DNA of 64,000 nucleotides from Myxococcales bacterium SG8_38 (GCA_001303415.1 LJTN01000011.1:1-64000), one strand, 5' to 3'. Counted from the stretch's first letter, positions 26,717 through 37,326 are shown. Notes: generated from the letters alone by a model not told the origin. A program made the numbers and translations.

Positions 26717-27834
26717 GGCCCGTCGAAGGCCTCGATCACGGCGTCGTGGAATGCGGGCCGAAACGCGCGAATCGCGGTGTTGTCTTCTGACACGGCCACG
26801 CGGTTGGTCAGCAACACGATGACGACCTGTCGGCCGGGGTCGCACCAGAGCGACGTTCCCGTAAAGCCCAGATGGCCAAACGCTTCTGCTCCGATTCGGG
26901 TCCCCGCAGCGCTGTCTCGCTCGGCCTTTCCATCCCAGCCGAGTCGATGCGTTCCGCCCGCCCGGCGCGCCGTCGCGTGCCGCATCATCGCTTCTTCGGA
27001 AGCGCCACGCCGACCGTGCCACGCGCCGATGCAGGCAGCGCCGAACCGGGCGACGCCGTTCGCCGTTCCGAACATCCCCGCATGCCCTGCCACACCGCCG
27101 AGGGCCGAGCAGTTGTCGTCATGCACCTCACCGTTCAACGACCGGCCTCGCCACGGTGACCATCCGGTGGGAGCACATCGCGACTTCCAGGCATCATCCG
27201 AACGGGCCGCCCCAAAGAACACCATGTCCTCGAGGCCGAGTGGCATGCTGACCTCGGCGGCGACGATCTCGTCGAGCTGCATGTCGGCAGCCCGGCTCAT
27301 CGCCACGCCGGCGAGGATGTAGCCAAGGTCGCTATAGACCGCCACACCCTCCGGGTTCGCGTCGCCGTGCTCGATCAACCGCGCCAAAACCCAAGCCTCG
27401 GCCGCGGGCGAGCCGGGCTCATGAGACAAAGTCTCGTAGAAGGGAACCCAGGCCCGGAGCCCAGAGCGGTGGCTCAGGACCACTTCCCACACGCGCCCTC
27501 CCAAGGGAACCTCGCGGGCTTCGGGAATCAGCTCGTGGATGGGCGCATCGAGCGCGAAGGCGCCACGATGATGCAGATGCAGCGCGGCCATTGCGACCCA
27601 GGGCTTGGTCAGTGACGCGAGGTCGTAGATGGTGTCTGTAGTAACCGCACCCGCTCCCGCCGCACGCTCGCCCACGGTGTGGCCGACGTACGTCCAGCCC
27701 CGCCCCTCCCAGATCGCCACCGACGCGCTCGCTCCCGGAAACACGCCTGCATTCCAGCCTGCCTCGAGCTGTTGCGCCAAGGCCTGCTCGATTCGGGTCG
27801 CGGTGTCGGCAGTCACGCTTCGGGGTCTACCCAA
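26713..27834 (-). CDS. Serine hydrolase of the beta-lactamase/penicillin-binding-protein-like family
   Basis: 373 residues. The catalytic SxxK is SLTK in IYDLASLTKPWVAMA, the tyrosine is in VYSDLGYILAGVAM (the YxN position reads YSD), and the third motif is GHLGFTGTSLWCDP near the C-terminus. These are the class C/esterase-type signatures. No signal peptide is seen, so a cytosolic esterase or peptidase is more likely than a resistance enzyme. The ATG at 27834 is in a region close to, and divergent from, truD. Confidence 0.88.
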   Translation of the reverse strand: MGRPRSVTADTATRIEQALAQQLEAGWNAGVFPGASASVAIWEGRGWTYVGHTVGERAAGAGAVTTDTIYDLASLTKPWVAMAALHLHHRGAFALDAPIHELIPEAREVPLGGRVWEVVLSHRSGLRAWVPFYETLSHEPGSPAAEAWVLARLIEHGDANPEGVAVYSDLGYILAGVAMSRAADMQLDEIVAAEVSMPLGLEDMVFFGAARSDDAWKSRCAPTGWSPWRGRSLNGEVHDDNCSALGGVAGHAGMFGTANGVARFGAACIGAWHGRRGASEEAMMRHATARRAGGTHRLGWDGKAERDSAAGTRIGAEAFGHLGFTGTSLWCDPGRQVVIVLLTNRVAVSEDNTAIRAFRPAFHDAVIEAFDGP

Positions 27835-27866
27835 TGGGAGGTCGATGGTCTAGGAAGCGCTCCATC

Positions 27867-28904
27867 ATGACGCTGCCGTATCTCACGAAATCGATCGCGC
27901 CCATCGGAGCCTCGTTTCGAACGACCTCAGAGGATTTCGAGGTCGAGGAGGTGCCGGCGTATCTGCCTAGCGGAACGGGCGATCACGTTCTCGCTTTCAT
28001 CGAAAAGAGAGGAATCACCACCAAGGATGCCGTGCAGGTGCTGTGTGAACGGGTCGGCGTGGATCCCAAGGGCGCCGGTTGGGCGGGCCTCAAGGACAAG
28101 CATGCGGTGACGCGGCAGTGGGTGAGTTTCTTTGGCGCCGCACCGGAGGCGGTGCGTCGAGCATCGACGGAAAACGTGCAGGTCCTCGAAGCCGCGCCCC
28201 ACCCGCACAAGCTTCGCACGGGGCATTTGCGCGCGAATCGTTTTCGGATTCGCTTGCGCGAAATCGATACGACGAGAATCGGCGACCTGCATGCCGTGCT
28301 GGATGCGATCGAGAAGCGAGGTCTGCCCAACTACTACGGCGAGCAGCGATTCGGCCGCGAAGGCGACAACGCGCGGCTCGGGCTTCAGTGGGTGCTCGGG
28401 ACGGCCCGTGCGCCTCGGGCTGCATTTCAGCGCAAGCTTCAGATGTCGGCACTTCAATCTGAGCTCTTCAACCAGCTCGTGGCCGAGCGAGTGGAGACAT
28501 CGACGCTCGGCGCGGTCTTGCCTGGAGACCTGCTCAAGAAGCACGATTCGGGAGGAATTTTCGTGGCTGACGATCTGCAAGAGGCGCAGGCCAGGGCCGA
28601 CGCCTGGGAGATCAGCGCCACAGGCCCGATTTTCGGTGCAAAGATGCGATGGCCGGAGAAGGAAGCCCGGGCCCGCGAGGAAGCCCTTCTGCAACGGGCG
28701 GGGTTGACTCCGGCGCATTTTGTCCGGTGGCGGCAAATCGCCCCGGGAACGAGACGGTTCGTGCGTATTCCCGCCGGAAAAGTCGCTCGGAGTGTGCGGG
28801 ATGACACCGTCGACCTCGATTTCACCCTACCCGCCGGCTCGTACGCGACCATATTGATTCGGGAAATTCTGAAGCGGGATGCGCCACCGCCTCATACCGG
28901 CTAA
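27867..28904 (+). CDS. truD: tRNA pseudouridine(13) synthase
   Basis: 345 residues from ATG 27867, preceded by GGAAG at 27852. The catalytic Asp77 is in the family motif GLKDKHAVTRQ. FRTTSEDFEVEEVPAYLPSG near the N-terminus and PNYYGEQRFGREGDN after residue 150 are TruD signatures. The inserted TRUD domain is present but compact. It isomerises U13 in tRNA. It ends 26 bp before exbB on the same strand. Confidence 0.93.
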   Translation: MTLPYLTKSIAPIGASFRTTSEDFEVEEVPAYLPSGTGDHVLAFIEKRGITTKDAVQVLCERVGVDPKGAGWAGLKDKHAVTRQWVSFFGAAPEAVRRASTENVQVLEAAPHPHKLRTGHLRANRFRIRLREIDTTRIGDLHAVLDAIEKRGLPNYYGEQRFGREGDNARLGLQWVLGTARAPRAAFQRKLQMSALQSELFNQLVAERVETSTLGAVLPGDLLKKHDSGGIFVADDLQEAQARADAWEISATGPIFGAKMRWPEKEARAREEALLQRAGLTPAHFVRWRQIAPGTRRFVRIPAGKVARSVRDDTVDLDFTLPAGSYATILIREILKRDAPPPHTG

Positions 28905-28930
28905 AAGCGCGCCTCTACCCGAGGAAACGT

Positions 28931-29575
28931 ATGATCGACATTCAAGAGAGACTCACCGCCTTCGCGATGCTCGGGGCGACCTGGGTCATGTGGCTTCTGA
29001 TTCTTCTCTCCATCATCGGCGTCGCAATCATCTTCGAGCGGATCTATTACTTCTTTGCGTCTCGTGATGACGTCCGAGCGCTCCAAGAAGACCTGCGGCT
29101 CCTCCTCGCCAAGAACGACGTCACGGGAGCGAGAGAGCGGCTCTCCCAGTCGAAATCATTTCAGGCCAAGATCGTGTATTCGGGCATCGAGGTGGTCGAC
29201 GACGGCCCCGACGCGGTCGAAGAGCGTCTGGCTGGCGAGACCTCCATCGCCCGCACGCAGATGGAGCGCAACTTGGGCTTCCTCGGCACGGTCGGGAACA
29301 ACGCGCCTTTCGTCGGGCTGCTCGGGACCGTCATCGGCGTCATCAAGGCGTTCCACGTGCTGGACGAAAGCGCCGGCAAAGTGACCAGCGGCCTGATGAC
29401 CGAGATCGGCGAGGCCCTGGTGGCCACGGCAATCGGTCTCTTGGTCGCCCTACCCGCCGTTGCATTCTTCAACTACTTCCAACGTCTGATTCGCTATCGT
29501 CTGACGTGGGCCGACGCGCTCGGTCGTGACCTGCTGGCCTATTTGAAGGGCAATGAGCGAAAGGAGAAAGGCTGA
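28931..29575 (+). CDS. MotA/TolQ/ExbB proton-channel family protein
   Basis: 214 residues, three membrane helices (about 15-36, 115-137, 155-178). ERNLGFLGTVGNNAPFVGLLGTVIGVI is the TolQ/ExbB signature. A GAGG ribosome-binding site lies before ATG 28931. It starts the exbB-exbD-tonB set that would supply proton-motive energy for outer-membrane transport. ExbB and TolQ cannot be separated by sequence alone; the TonB-like protein next door favours ExbB. Confidence 0.9.
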   Translation: MIDIQERLTAFAMLGATWVMWLLILLSIIGVAIIFERIYYFFASRDDVRALQEDLRLLLAKNDVTGARERLSQSKSFQAKIVYSGIEVVDDGPDAVEERLAGETSIARTQMERNLGFLGTVGNNAPFVGLLGTVIGVIKAFHVLDESAGKVTSGLMTEIGEALVATAIGLLVALPAVAFFNYFQRLIRYRLTWADALGRDLLAYLKGNERKEKG

Positions 29576-29577
29576 TC

Positions 29578-29997
29578 ATGGCTGGTGGCGCGCGCTCTGG
29601 TGACGATGACGACTTGATCACCGACATCAACGTCACCCCGTTGGTCGACGTGGTGCTCGTGCTCCTCATCATCCTGATGGTCACGGCGACGGCCATCGTG
29701 TCGAAGACAATCCCCATGGAGCTCCCCAAGGCCTCCACGGGGGAGCAAACACCCACCACGCTGGCGGTCTCCATCGATCAGACCGGGCAGTTGTTCCTGG
29801 ACACCATCCCGGTGGACCCGGAAGAGCTCCGGCTGCGGGTTCGGGCCGCCCGGGAAGCGGACGAAGACGTCCGTGCCGTGATCGCGGCCGATGGACGCAT
29901 CGCACACGCGAAGGTCGTCCAGGTCATCGACATCCTTCGTCAGGAGCAGATCACGAAGTTTGCCATCAACGTGCGTCCCGAGGAGATCGGACGCTGA
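29578..29997 (+). CDS. ExbD/TolR-family biopolymer transport protein
   Basis: 139 residues with one N-terminal helix (about 24-42). The protonatable aspartate is in ITDINVTPLVDVVLVLLII, the family hallmark. The remainder is the periplasmic domain. It begins 2 bp after the exbB stop, and partners ExbB in the inner membrane. Confidence 0.9.
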   Translation: MAGGARSGDDDDLITDINVTPLVDVVLVLLIILMVTATAIVSKTIPMELPKASTGEQTPTTLAVSIDQTGQLFLDTIPVDPEELRLRVRAAREADEDVRAVIAADGRIAHAKVVQVIDILRQEQITKFAINVRPEEIGR

Positions 29998-30017
29998 GCC
30001 ATTCCGCCGTCGAGCCG

Positions 30018-30833
30018 ATGTCCGCCTCCCTCGAGAACCTGCCCTCTTGGGCGCTCGAAACAGGCTGGATCGTTTTGGCGATCGCGGTGCATGCGGCCTT
30101 TCTCGGCGTGATGCCGAAGGCGCCGATGGGCGACGGGCCAGACTTGGACGCGAACACGGTCGCGGTCGCGATCGTCGAGGAGGAGCCGCGCGCGGCCGAG
30201 CCCGAGCCGCCTGCGGAGGAACCACCTCAGACACCCGAAGAAGCGCCCGAGCCGGTCGAGCCGCCGCCCGCGCCGAAGACCTTTCAAGCCCCGAAGGAGC
30301 CGCCGAAGGCTCCCGAAGAGCCGCCTGCCGCGGCTCCCGAAACGCCGGTGGCATTCGACAATTTGGTGTTGACCAATGAAGGCGACGAGCCCTCCTCGTG
30401 GGCGGTGGATCCTGGATCGGGCGAGAGCCGCGAAGGCCCGATCGGGAGCCCAGACGCCGTGGTGACGGGGCGAAGCCGGGAAGGCATTGCCGGCGGCGTC
30501 CTCGGGGGCACCGGCACGGGCGTCGTCGTCGACGTGGGCGATCTCTCAAAGCAGCCGATTCCACCAGCTTTGAGGCAAAAGCTAGAAAGGCTCTACCCCA
30601 AGAAGGCGCGTCAAGAGGGGGTCGAAGGCGAGGCGGTGATTCGGCTTCAGATCGGTCCCGACGGCATGCCGTCCAAGATTCGCATCGTGTCGGAAAGCCC
30701 GCCAGGCTACGAGCTCGGCAACGCCTGTCTGAAGACCTTGGAAGGCGAGAGGTGGGAGCCGCCGTTCGGCAAGGACGGCAAGCCGGTCACCACCCGCGTC
30801 ACCTACCGCTGCGGCTTCGAGATCCGCTACTAG
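30018..30833 (+). CDS. TonB-family energy transducer
   Basis: 271 residues. One helix near the N-terminus (WIVLAIAVHAAFLGVM) anchors it in the inner membrane; then comes a Pro/Glu-rich spacer of about 75 residues (EPEPPAEEPPQTPEEAPE) that would span the periplasm. The last 90 residues match the TonB C-terminal fold (GVEGEAVIRLQIGPDGMPS, and LKTLEGERWEPPFGKDG). A glycine-rich linker, GGVLGGTGTG, precedes it. It completes the ExbB-ExbD-TonB machine. Confidence 0.88.
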   Translation: MSASLENLPSWALETGWIVLAIAVHAAFLGVMPKAPMGDGPDLDANTVAVAIVEEEPRAAEPEPPAEEPPQTPEEAPEPVEPPPAPKTFQAPKEPPKAPEEPPAAAPETPVAFDNLVLTNEGDEPSSWAVDPGSGESREGPIGSPDAVVTGRSREGIAGGVLGGTGTGVVVDVGDLSKQPIPPALRQKLERLYPKKARQEGVEGEAVIRLQIGPDGMPSKIRIVSESPPGYELGNACLKTLEGERWEPPFGKDGKPVTTRVTYRCGFEIRY

Positions 30834-30877
30834 CACTTTCTTTGACCCCTGCGGAGGGGCGGCGGTACCTGTCCGAT

Positions 30878-31447
30878 ATGCGGTGGGCGCGATGGGGGCT
30901 GCTCGTGTGTTTGGCAGGCTGTTGGGATCAGGGCGAGGAGCCGCCCGGCGAGCCCGTCGGGACGTTCGAGGCGGTCGGTCTGCTGGTCGAGCATAGCTGC
31001 GGCAGCGCGATCCCATCGCCGGATCCGCTCGAGCTCGATTTCGCCCTCCGGGAAGAGCCGGGGGGGCGCGCGTACTGGCGGCAGCCGGGCGGGCCGATTT
31101 TCGCAGGAGTGAAACGAGACGGCGAGTATGTCTTCCAAGTGAGCCAGAGCTGGAAGGTGATCGAGCCCGATCGCTTCCGGGGTTACGTGGGTTGCTCGGT
31201 GACTCAGAACGACGTGTTCAGGTTCGAGCTGGAGGAGGTCGAGGACCCGATGGGCGATGTGGCGCTTGGCGCCGATGCCGGTGTCGCGCCGAAGCCGCTG
31301 ACGTTGACCGGCTCGCAGTCGACGGAGATCGTCCCCTTGACGGGCTCGGACTGTACCCCTGCCGTTGCGGCCTCCGGAGGCCCATTCCTCGCGCTGCCTT
31401 GCCGGGTAGAGTACGTGCTCACCGGGACCGGGGTGACTGAGGACTAG
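30878..31447 (+). CDS. Lipoprotein of unknown function
   Basis: 189 residues from ATG 30878, with a GGAGGGGCGG ribosome-binding region at 30853. A short signal with lipobox LAGC (LLVCLAGCWDQG) predicts lipidation. Four further cysteines (SCGSAIP, GCSVTQ, DCTP, PCRV) may pair in the periplasm or on the surface. No family is recognised. It is 44 bp downstream of the TonB-like gene and may be expressed with it. Its end overlaps the convergent methyltransferase by 4 bp. Confidence 0.75.
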   Translation: MRWARWGLLVCLAGCWDQGEEPPGEPVGTFEAVGLLVEHSCGSAIPSPDPLELDFALREEPGGRAYWRQPGGPIFAGVKRDGEYVFQVSQSWKVIEPDRFRGYVGCSVTQNDVFRFELEEVEDPMGDVALGADAGVAPKPLTLTGSQSTEIVPLTGSDCTPAVAASGGPFLALPCRVEYVLTGTGVTED

Positions 31448-32850
31448 CCGTCTTCGCCGCTCGGCGGGAGATCGGAAGGTCGCAGGGCTCCCTTCGGAAC
31501 CGGGGGCGAGGGGACCGGAGGCGGGGTGTTGCCTGCCTCCGAGAAGGGCCCGGCCAGGCGCTCGGCCCGGATGATCATCTTCGGCGAATGCACTCCGAAG
31601 AACACACCGAGCGTTGCTTCCCGTCCGCTGATCGCGTCGACGCGAAAGCCGTTGCGCTCGAGGAGCGAGCACATCTCGTGCAGGGCGTACAAGCGGATCG
31701 AGTACAGACGATCGTTCTGTTGACCGCTGTGGCTCGCAACGCGCCGTTTCACACGCAGCCTCGATTTCTCGTAGTCGAAGTCCGTTTCTTCCATGCAGAC
31801 GGCGCCGTCCACTTCGAACCAGACCTGGTTCGGCTGTGATCCGATCATGAAGTCGCGATTCACCACGTCGAGCAACAGCACGCCGTTGGGCTTGAGCGCG
31901 CGATGGAACCGGCGGATTGTGCGCTCGTTGTCGTCTTCGTCGAAGTACCCAAACGTCGTCCCCCAGCACAAGAGCGCGTCGAACGGCTCTTCGAAGACCA
32001 TCTCTCGCATGTCGCCGCGTAAGAAATCGATGTGAAGCCCTCGGTCCTCGGCTTCATCTCTGGCTCGAGAGATCATCGTCCGCGAGATGTCCAGGCCGAC
32101 CAGGTGGTAGCCGCGCGACGCCAGCTCGACCGTCTGCACGCCTAGTCCGCAACCCACATCGAGCACGCGGCATCCGACGGGGACGCGCAAGGCGCGCTCG
32201 ATGAAATCACATTCGACGCCCACCTCTCTCGGAGTCGCGGCGCGCACGGTCCTGAGGTACGCCTCGCCGAAGAAATGCTCGTACCAGGGGCCGTCCTGGT
32301 CCGCCTCGACCTCCTGCGGCGCAGATTCAGCGGAGTCTGTAGGTGGAGGTGGCGGCTTCGGAATCGGAATGACCATCTCGGCCGCTTGGTCGGGGGGCGG
32401 TGCGATGTCGCTTCGTGACAGCACCTCCGCGTCTTCGAGAAAGATTTCCTCCGGAGGCTCACTGTGACGACCCTCCGCCAGCGCATCGGTTACAGGACGC
32501 GTCTCCGGCGGATCGCTGAAGCGCACGTCGATCGAGGGCTCGGAAAGGTCTGCGGCGTCGATCTCGATGTCGTCGTCGCCCAGCGGATCGGGCTCCGTCA
32601 CGAAAGAGGGCTCGGTCGGATCGCGGTCTTCGTCGAAATTGGTGGCGATGGATGCTCCGGCGGGCGAGAGCTCCACCACGTTCGACACACCGTTCTCTGC
32701 TCCCTCGTCTGCCACGTCGTCCTTCGCCACAGAGGCCTCATCGAGCACGCTGACCGGCACGATGCTCGTGATGGGAACTCGAAGCGGACGTCGCCGGCCC
32801 GACGGGTGCGAAGAGAAGCGCTCGGGCTCGTCGGCGGGCTCGCTGCTCAT
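31444..32850 (-). CDS. SAM-dependent methyltransferase with long disordered N-terminal extension
   Basis: 468 residues. Residues 1-190 are acidic and proline-rich, without predicted fold (DEGAENGVSNVVELSPAG, PKPPPPPTDSAESAPQ). From about residue 195 a class I methyltransferase begins: WYEHFFGEAYLRTVRA, motif I VLDVGCGLGVQTVELA, and YHLVGLDISRTMISRARDEA. FDALLCWGTTFGYFDEDDN is the substrate-side motif II region. A short proline tail follows. Substrate unknown. The start overlaps the psd stop region by 4 bp. Confidence 0.85.
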   Translation of the reverse strand: MSSEPADEPERFSSHPSGRRRPLRVPITSIVPVSVLDEASVAKDDVADEGAENGVSNVVELSPAGASIATNFDEDRDPTEPSFVTEPDPLGDDDIEIDAADLSEPSIDVRFSDPPETRPVTDALAEGRHSEPPEEIFLEDAEVLSRSDIAPPPDQAAEMVIPIPKPPPPPTDSAESAPQEVEADQDGPWYEHFFGEAYLRTVRAATPREVGVECDFIERALRVPVGCRVLDVGCGLGVQTVELASRGYHLVGLDISRTMISRARDEAEDRGLHIDFLRGDMREMVFEEPFDALLCWGTTFGYFDEDDNERTIRRFHRALKPNGVLLLDVVNRDFMIGSQPNQVWFEVDGAVCMEETDFDYEKSRLRVKRRVASHSGQQNDRLYSIRLYALHEMCSLLERNGFRVDAISGREATLGVFFGVHSPKMIIRAERLAGPFSEAGNTPPPVPSPPVPKGALRPSDLPPSGEDG

Positions 32851-33704
32851 CGACGCTCCCCAACGGCCATCGTCTGACCCATTCGAATTGCCCTACCCGA
32901 ATCGACCACGACGTCCAGAGCACATTCGGGAGGGGTCATCACGATGGCCGTCGAGCCCATGTGGAACACGCCTAGCTCGTCGCCCCGGCTCCGCGGGATG
33001 GGAGCGTCCGTATAGCTTCGAAGCCCGGGCATATCTCCACGGTTCGTCTCCACCTCGTCGAAGCTCAAGCCTATGCGCCCCACACCGATGGCCCCCACCA
33101 TGATCGTGGTGACACCCCCATGCACCAGGCTATCCTGCAAGATAGCAAGGCGCTCGTTCCTTGCGAAAAGCTGAGCGATGTGGCTGCCGACGCGGTTGAC
33201 CGGGAAAAGAGTGCCTGGAATGTACCGAACCGCGTAGACCGCTCCAGAAACTGGCGCATGCACGCGGTGGTAGTCCCGCGGTGAAAGATAGACCACGAAG
33301 TAGCGGCCTCCCTCGTACGACGCCGCCGTCTCGGCATCGCCGAGCAACTCCGTGGCGGTGTACGGTTGACCCTTGATGGTGAGCCGGCCGTCGCCGGTGA
33401 TTTCGCCCAGATCCTCGAGCGTTCCATCCGCGGGGGATACCAAGGCTTTGGGATTCGGATCCACCGTGCGGGACCCCTGCCGGAGCCTCCGGGTGAAGAA
33501 CTCATCGAACGTGCGAAAGCCTTCTCGGGGCGTCTCGACCTCGCTCAAATCTACGTCGTACGCGCGCACGAAGGCGGCCACCGCAGCATCGACCAACGGA
33601 CGCGGGGCGCGGGTGGACGCAAGCTGGCCTAGCGCCCTGCTGAGCCGCTTGCGCGGCAGAGCACGGACCGTCTGGGCGGCCAAGCGTGAAGCACTCATCC
33701 CCAT
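32847..33704 (-). CDS. psd: Phosphatidylserine decarboxylase proenzyme
   Basis: 285 residues. FDEFFTRRLRQGSRTVDPNP and VSPADGTLEDLG are the N-terminal signatures; the latter holds the triad Asp. The His is in YHRVHAPVSGAVY. The self-cleavage site that yields the pyruvoyl group reads FHMGSTAIVM, so the usual LGST is MGST, with the cleavage serine kept. It makes phosphatidylethanolamine at the membrane. ATGs at 33704 and 33698 are both possible. The gene has its own candidate promoter 20-50 bp upstream. Confidence 0.92.
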   Translation of the reverse strand: MGMSASRLAAQTVRALPRKRLSRALGQLASTRAPRPLVDAAVAAFVRAYDVDLSEVETPREGFRTFDEFFTRRLRQGSRTVDPNPKALVSPADGTLEDLGEITGDGRLTIKGQPYTATELLGDAETAASYEGGRYFVVYLSPRDYHRVHAPVSGAVYAVRYIPGTLFPVNRVGSHIAQLFARNERLAILQDSLVHGGVTTIMVGAIGVGRIGLSFDEVETNRGDMPGLRSYTDAPIPRSRGDELGVFHMGSTAIVMTPPECALDVVVDSGRAIRMGQTMAVGERR

Positions 33705-33723
33705 GAATCGGTGCTGTCCAGAA

Positions 33724-33753
33724 ATGGTATCTGACCGGACGACACCGCGTCAA
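33724..33753 (-). promoter_or_regulatory. Candidate psd promoter
   Basis: On the minus strand TTGACG (33753-33748) and TACCAT (33729-33724) are separated by 18 nt, 20 bp before the psd start. It lies in the 161-bp gap between glnB and psd. Called by eye. Confidence 0.4.
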
Positions 33754-33865
33754 ACCTCTGCGATCCGACAAGTCTCCGAAATCCCGACGATTTTGGGATC
33801 ACAGAGACGAGAACACCCCGCCGGAGACCCCAGCCGACGAGGCGTTCATCCCGATCGAAAGGAGC

Positions 33866-35093
<1,228 letters not shown>

Positions 35094-35167
35094 GGGACGT
35101 GTCGATCGGCCACGACAACCCTGCCCTGCGCTGACTCACGCGCCGACCATGCTACGCTGCTGCGCCC

Positions 35168-36811
35168 ATGGCATCGCTTTTGACCACGGTGCGTGATCTG
35201 GAGCGCCTGCGGCAAATCGCGGGCGTTCTCGCGGTCCATGGTTTCGGCGAGGTGGTCGACCGAACGGGCCTGAGCACCTTGATCCCCGGGCGCAAGCGCG
35301 AGGAAGGAGGCCGGATGCCCGCAGGCATCCGCCTGCGCAAGGTCTTGGAAGACCTCGGCCCCTCATTCGTCAAGCTAGGCCAGCTGATGTCGACCCGTCC
35401 GGACCTCATTCCCGAGGACATCCTGGTCGAGCTCAGGAAGCTGCAGGACGACGTGCCGCCCGAGCCTTTCGAGGTGATTCGCGATCAGGTAGAGCAAGAG
35501 CTCGGGTGCGCGCTCTCGGATGTCTACGCATCGTTCGATGAGACGCCCTTGGCCTCCGCTTCGGTGGCCCAGGTACATCGGGCGCTCCTCCGTGACGGCG
35601 ACGAGCTGGTCGACGTGGTGGTCAAAGTGCAGCGTCCCAACGTCCAGGCGCTGATGGCGCGTGACGTGGACCTTCTCTACTGGCTCGCCAAAGCCATCGT
35701 TCGCTCGATGCCGGAGTCTCATCTGTACCGTCCGATCAGCCTCGTCGAGGAGTTCGACCGATCGGTGACGGCGGAGCTCGATTTCCTGCTCGAAGGAGAC
35801 AATCACGAGCGTTTCACCGCGAACTTCCAACACAACCCGCACGCCAAGTTCCCCCGGGTCTATCGGAGGTCCAGCGCCAAGCGAGTTCTCACGCTCGAGT
35901 ATCTCGAAGGGCGCAAGCTCTACGCCGCATGCAGGGCCGGGGCCAGCGGGGAGCTGATCGCCAAGCGCGCGGTCGAGATCATCATCCAACAGATCTTCGA
36001 GGACGGCTTCTTTCATGCGGACCCGCATCCGGGAAACATCATCATCCTGGGACGAGAGGACGATCCCATCATCGGGATGATCGACGTCGGGATGGTCGGC
36101 AGGCTGACGCCCAAGATGCGGGATCGAACCATCGACTTGATGCTCGCCGCGGTGCGAGAGGACTACAGCGGAATGGCCGATGCGCTATATGCGATCGGCC
36201 GGCCGGCTCACAAGATCGACCGAGACGCCTACGAAGCCGAGGTCACGGCCCTCGCGCAGCGTTACCTCGGCAGGCGACTCAAGGAGATCGAGATCGGGCC
36301 GCTCCTTCGCGATTTGGTCATGGGCGCGCGCAAGTACGGCGTGGAGATCCCCCTCGAGTTCCTCATGCTCGGCAAGAGCCTCATGACGGTGGAAGGCGTC
36401 GGCAAGGAGATCTATCCGGAGCTCGATTTGCTCGAGGAGGTCCGCCCCTACTTCATGGATCTGTTCCAGAAGCGATATTCGCCCGAGCGCATGACACAAG
36501 ACGCCCTTCGTGGGCTCCGCCGCTTCGGCACAGCGGCCTCGGAGATGCCGTTGCAGCTCGAGGAGATTCTGGAGGACCTGCGCAAAGGCGCCTTCAGCAT
36601 TCGAACACAACAGACGCATCTCGAGCTGGCCGCAGACCGCCTGGGAAGACGCGCCTTCAGCGGAATCATCGTGGGCGCCTTGATCGTCGCCGGCGCAATC
36701 CTTCTCTCGAACGAGCACTACTGGCTGGGGGGCGTGACGCTTGGCGCTGCGGCGCTCCATGGGTTTGCGCACACTGCGCGCGTCTGGCTGCTCGGCAAGC
36801 CGGGGCCCTGA
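35168..36811 (+). CDS. UbiB/ABC1/AarF atypical kinase family protein
   Basis: 547 residues. The KxGQ motif is in LGPSFVKLGQLMSTRPDLIP near residue 65, the Ala-rich ATP loop in ASASVAQVHRA, and the catalytic region in FEDGFFHADPHPGNIII with the metal Asp in MIDVGMVG. Two helices near the C-terminus (IIVGALIVAGAILL, and HYWLGGVTLGAAALHGFA) anchor it in the membrane. Family members support ubiquinone synthesis or other lipid-quinone processes. No ubi gene is adjacent. It ends 1 bp before the convergent crcB gene. Confidence 0.92.
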   Translation: MASLLTTVRDLERLRQIAGVLAVHGFGEVVDRTGLSTLIPGRKREEGGRMPAGIRLRKVLEDLGPSFVKLGQLMSTRPDLIPEDILVELRKLQDDVPPEPFEVIRDQVEQELGCALSDVYASFDETPLASASVAQVHRALLRDGDELVDVVVKVQRPNVQALMARDVDLLYWLAKAIVRSMPESHLYRPISLVEEFDRSVTAELDFLLEGDNHERFTANFQHNPHAKFPRVYRRSSAKRVLTLEYLEGRKLYAACRAGASGELIAKRAVEIIIQQIFEDGFFHADPHPGNIIILGREDDPIIGMIDVGMVGRLTPKMRDRTIDLMLAAVREDYSGMADALYAIGRPAHKIDRDAYEAEVTALAQRYLGRRLKEIEIGPLLRDLVMGARKYGVEIPLEFLMLGKSLMTVEGVGKEIYPELDLLEEVRPYFMDLFQKRYSPERMTQDALRGLRRFGTAASEMPLQLEEILEDLRKGAFSIRTQQTHLELAADRLGRRAFSGIIVGALIVAGAILLSNEHYWLGGVTLGAAALHGFAHTARVWLLGKPGP

Positions 36812-36812
36812 G

Positions 36813-37247
36813 CTAGCCTCGAATCGCGCGACCGAGCGTCAAGCCGAGTGCCCCTGCCAGCAAACACACCACGACGGTCCCACCCATGTAGACCGCTGCG
36901 CGGCCCCAGGCCTGCGCTTGCATGAGCGCGATGCTCTCCAGATTGAACGCCGAGTAGGTCGTGAAGCCTCCCATCACGCCCGTGCCGAGCAGCATGCGGA
37001 GGTCTGCGCCGAGCCAAGCGCGGTCCTCGGCGAGCACGAACGACACGCCGAGACCGAGCGAGCCGAGGACATTGACGGTGAGCGTGGCCCACGGAAAGCC
37101 ATGGGCGGTGCTCACGGAGCCGAGGATCAGCGAGACCCAATACCGAAGACATGATCCCGCAGCTCCTCCGATGGCGACCCAAACGAAGCCCACTGAGGCC
37201 TTGTAGACGACAGGCTTGCGCCAACGCAAGGTTTGCGCGTGTGACAT
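36813..37247 (-). CDS. crcB: Fluoride efflux channel
   Basis: 144 residues with four membrane helices. GGAAGSCLRYWVS, TLTVNVLGSLGLG and TGVMGGFTTYSAFNLE are CrcB/Fluc signatures (the last is the fluoride-lining TTFSTF-like element). Dual-topology dimer channels export fluoride. No fluoride riboswitch consensus is recognisable in the 79 bp upstream. Convergent with ubiB and divergent from the propeller lipoprotein. Confidence 0.92.
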   Translation of the reverse strand: MSHAQTLRWRKPVVYKASVGFVWVAIGGAAGSCLRYWVSLILGSVSTAHGFPWATLTVNVLGSLGLGVSFVLAEDRAWLGADLRMLLGTGVMGGFTTYSAFNLESIALMQAQAWGRAAVYMGGTVVVCLLAGALGLTLGRAIRG

Positions 37248-37326
37248 CAGCCAAATACGCGTTGGATTGCGTTGACCGCGGCCGGGCTCGCGTCTAGCGT
37301 CGATTGCGTCGAAGGAGGTGGCTTCC

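Noticed and set aside
26713-27834. Antibiotic-resistance beta-lactamase
   Set aside because: No signal peptide, YSD instead of YxN, and an esterase-type third motif; a serine hydrolase is the safer call.
37241-37326. Fluoride riboswitch before crcB
   Set aside because: The upstream sequence shows no crcB-motif consensus.
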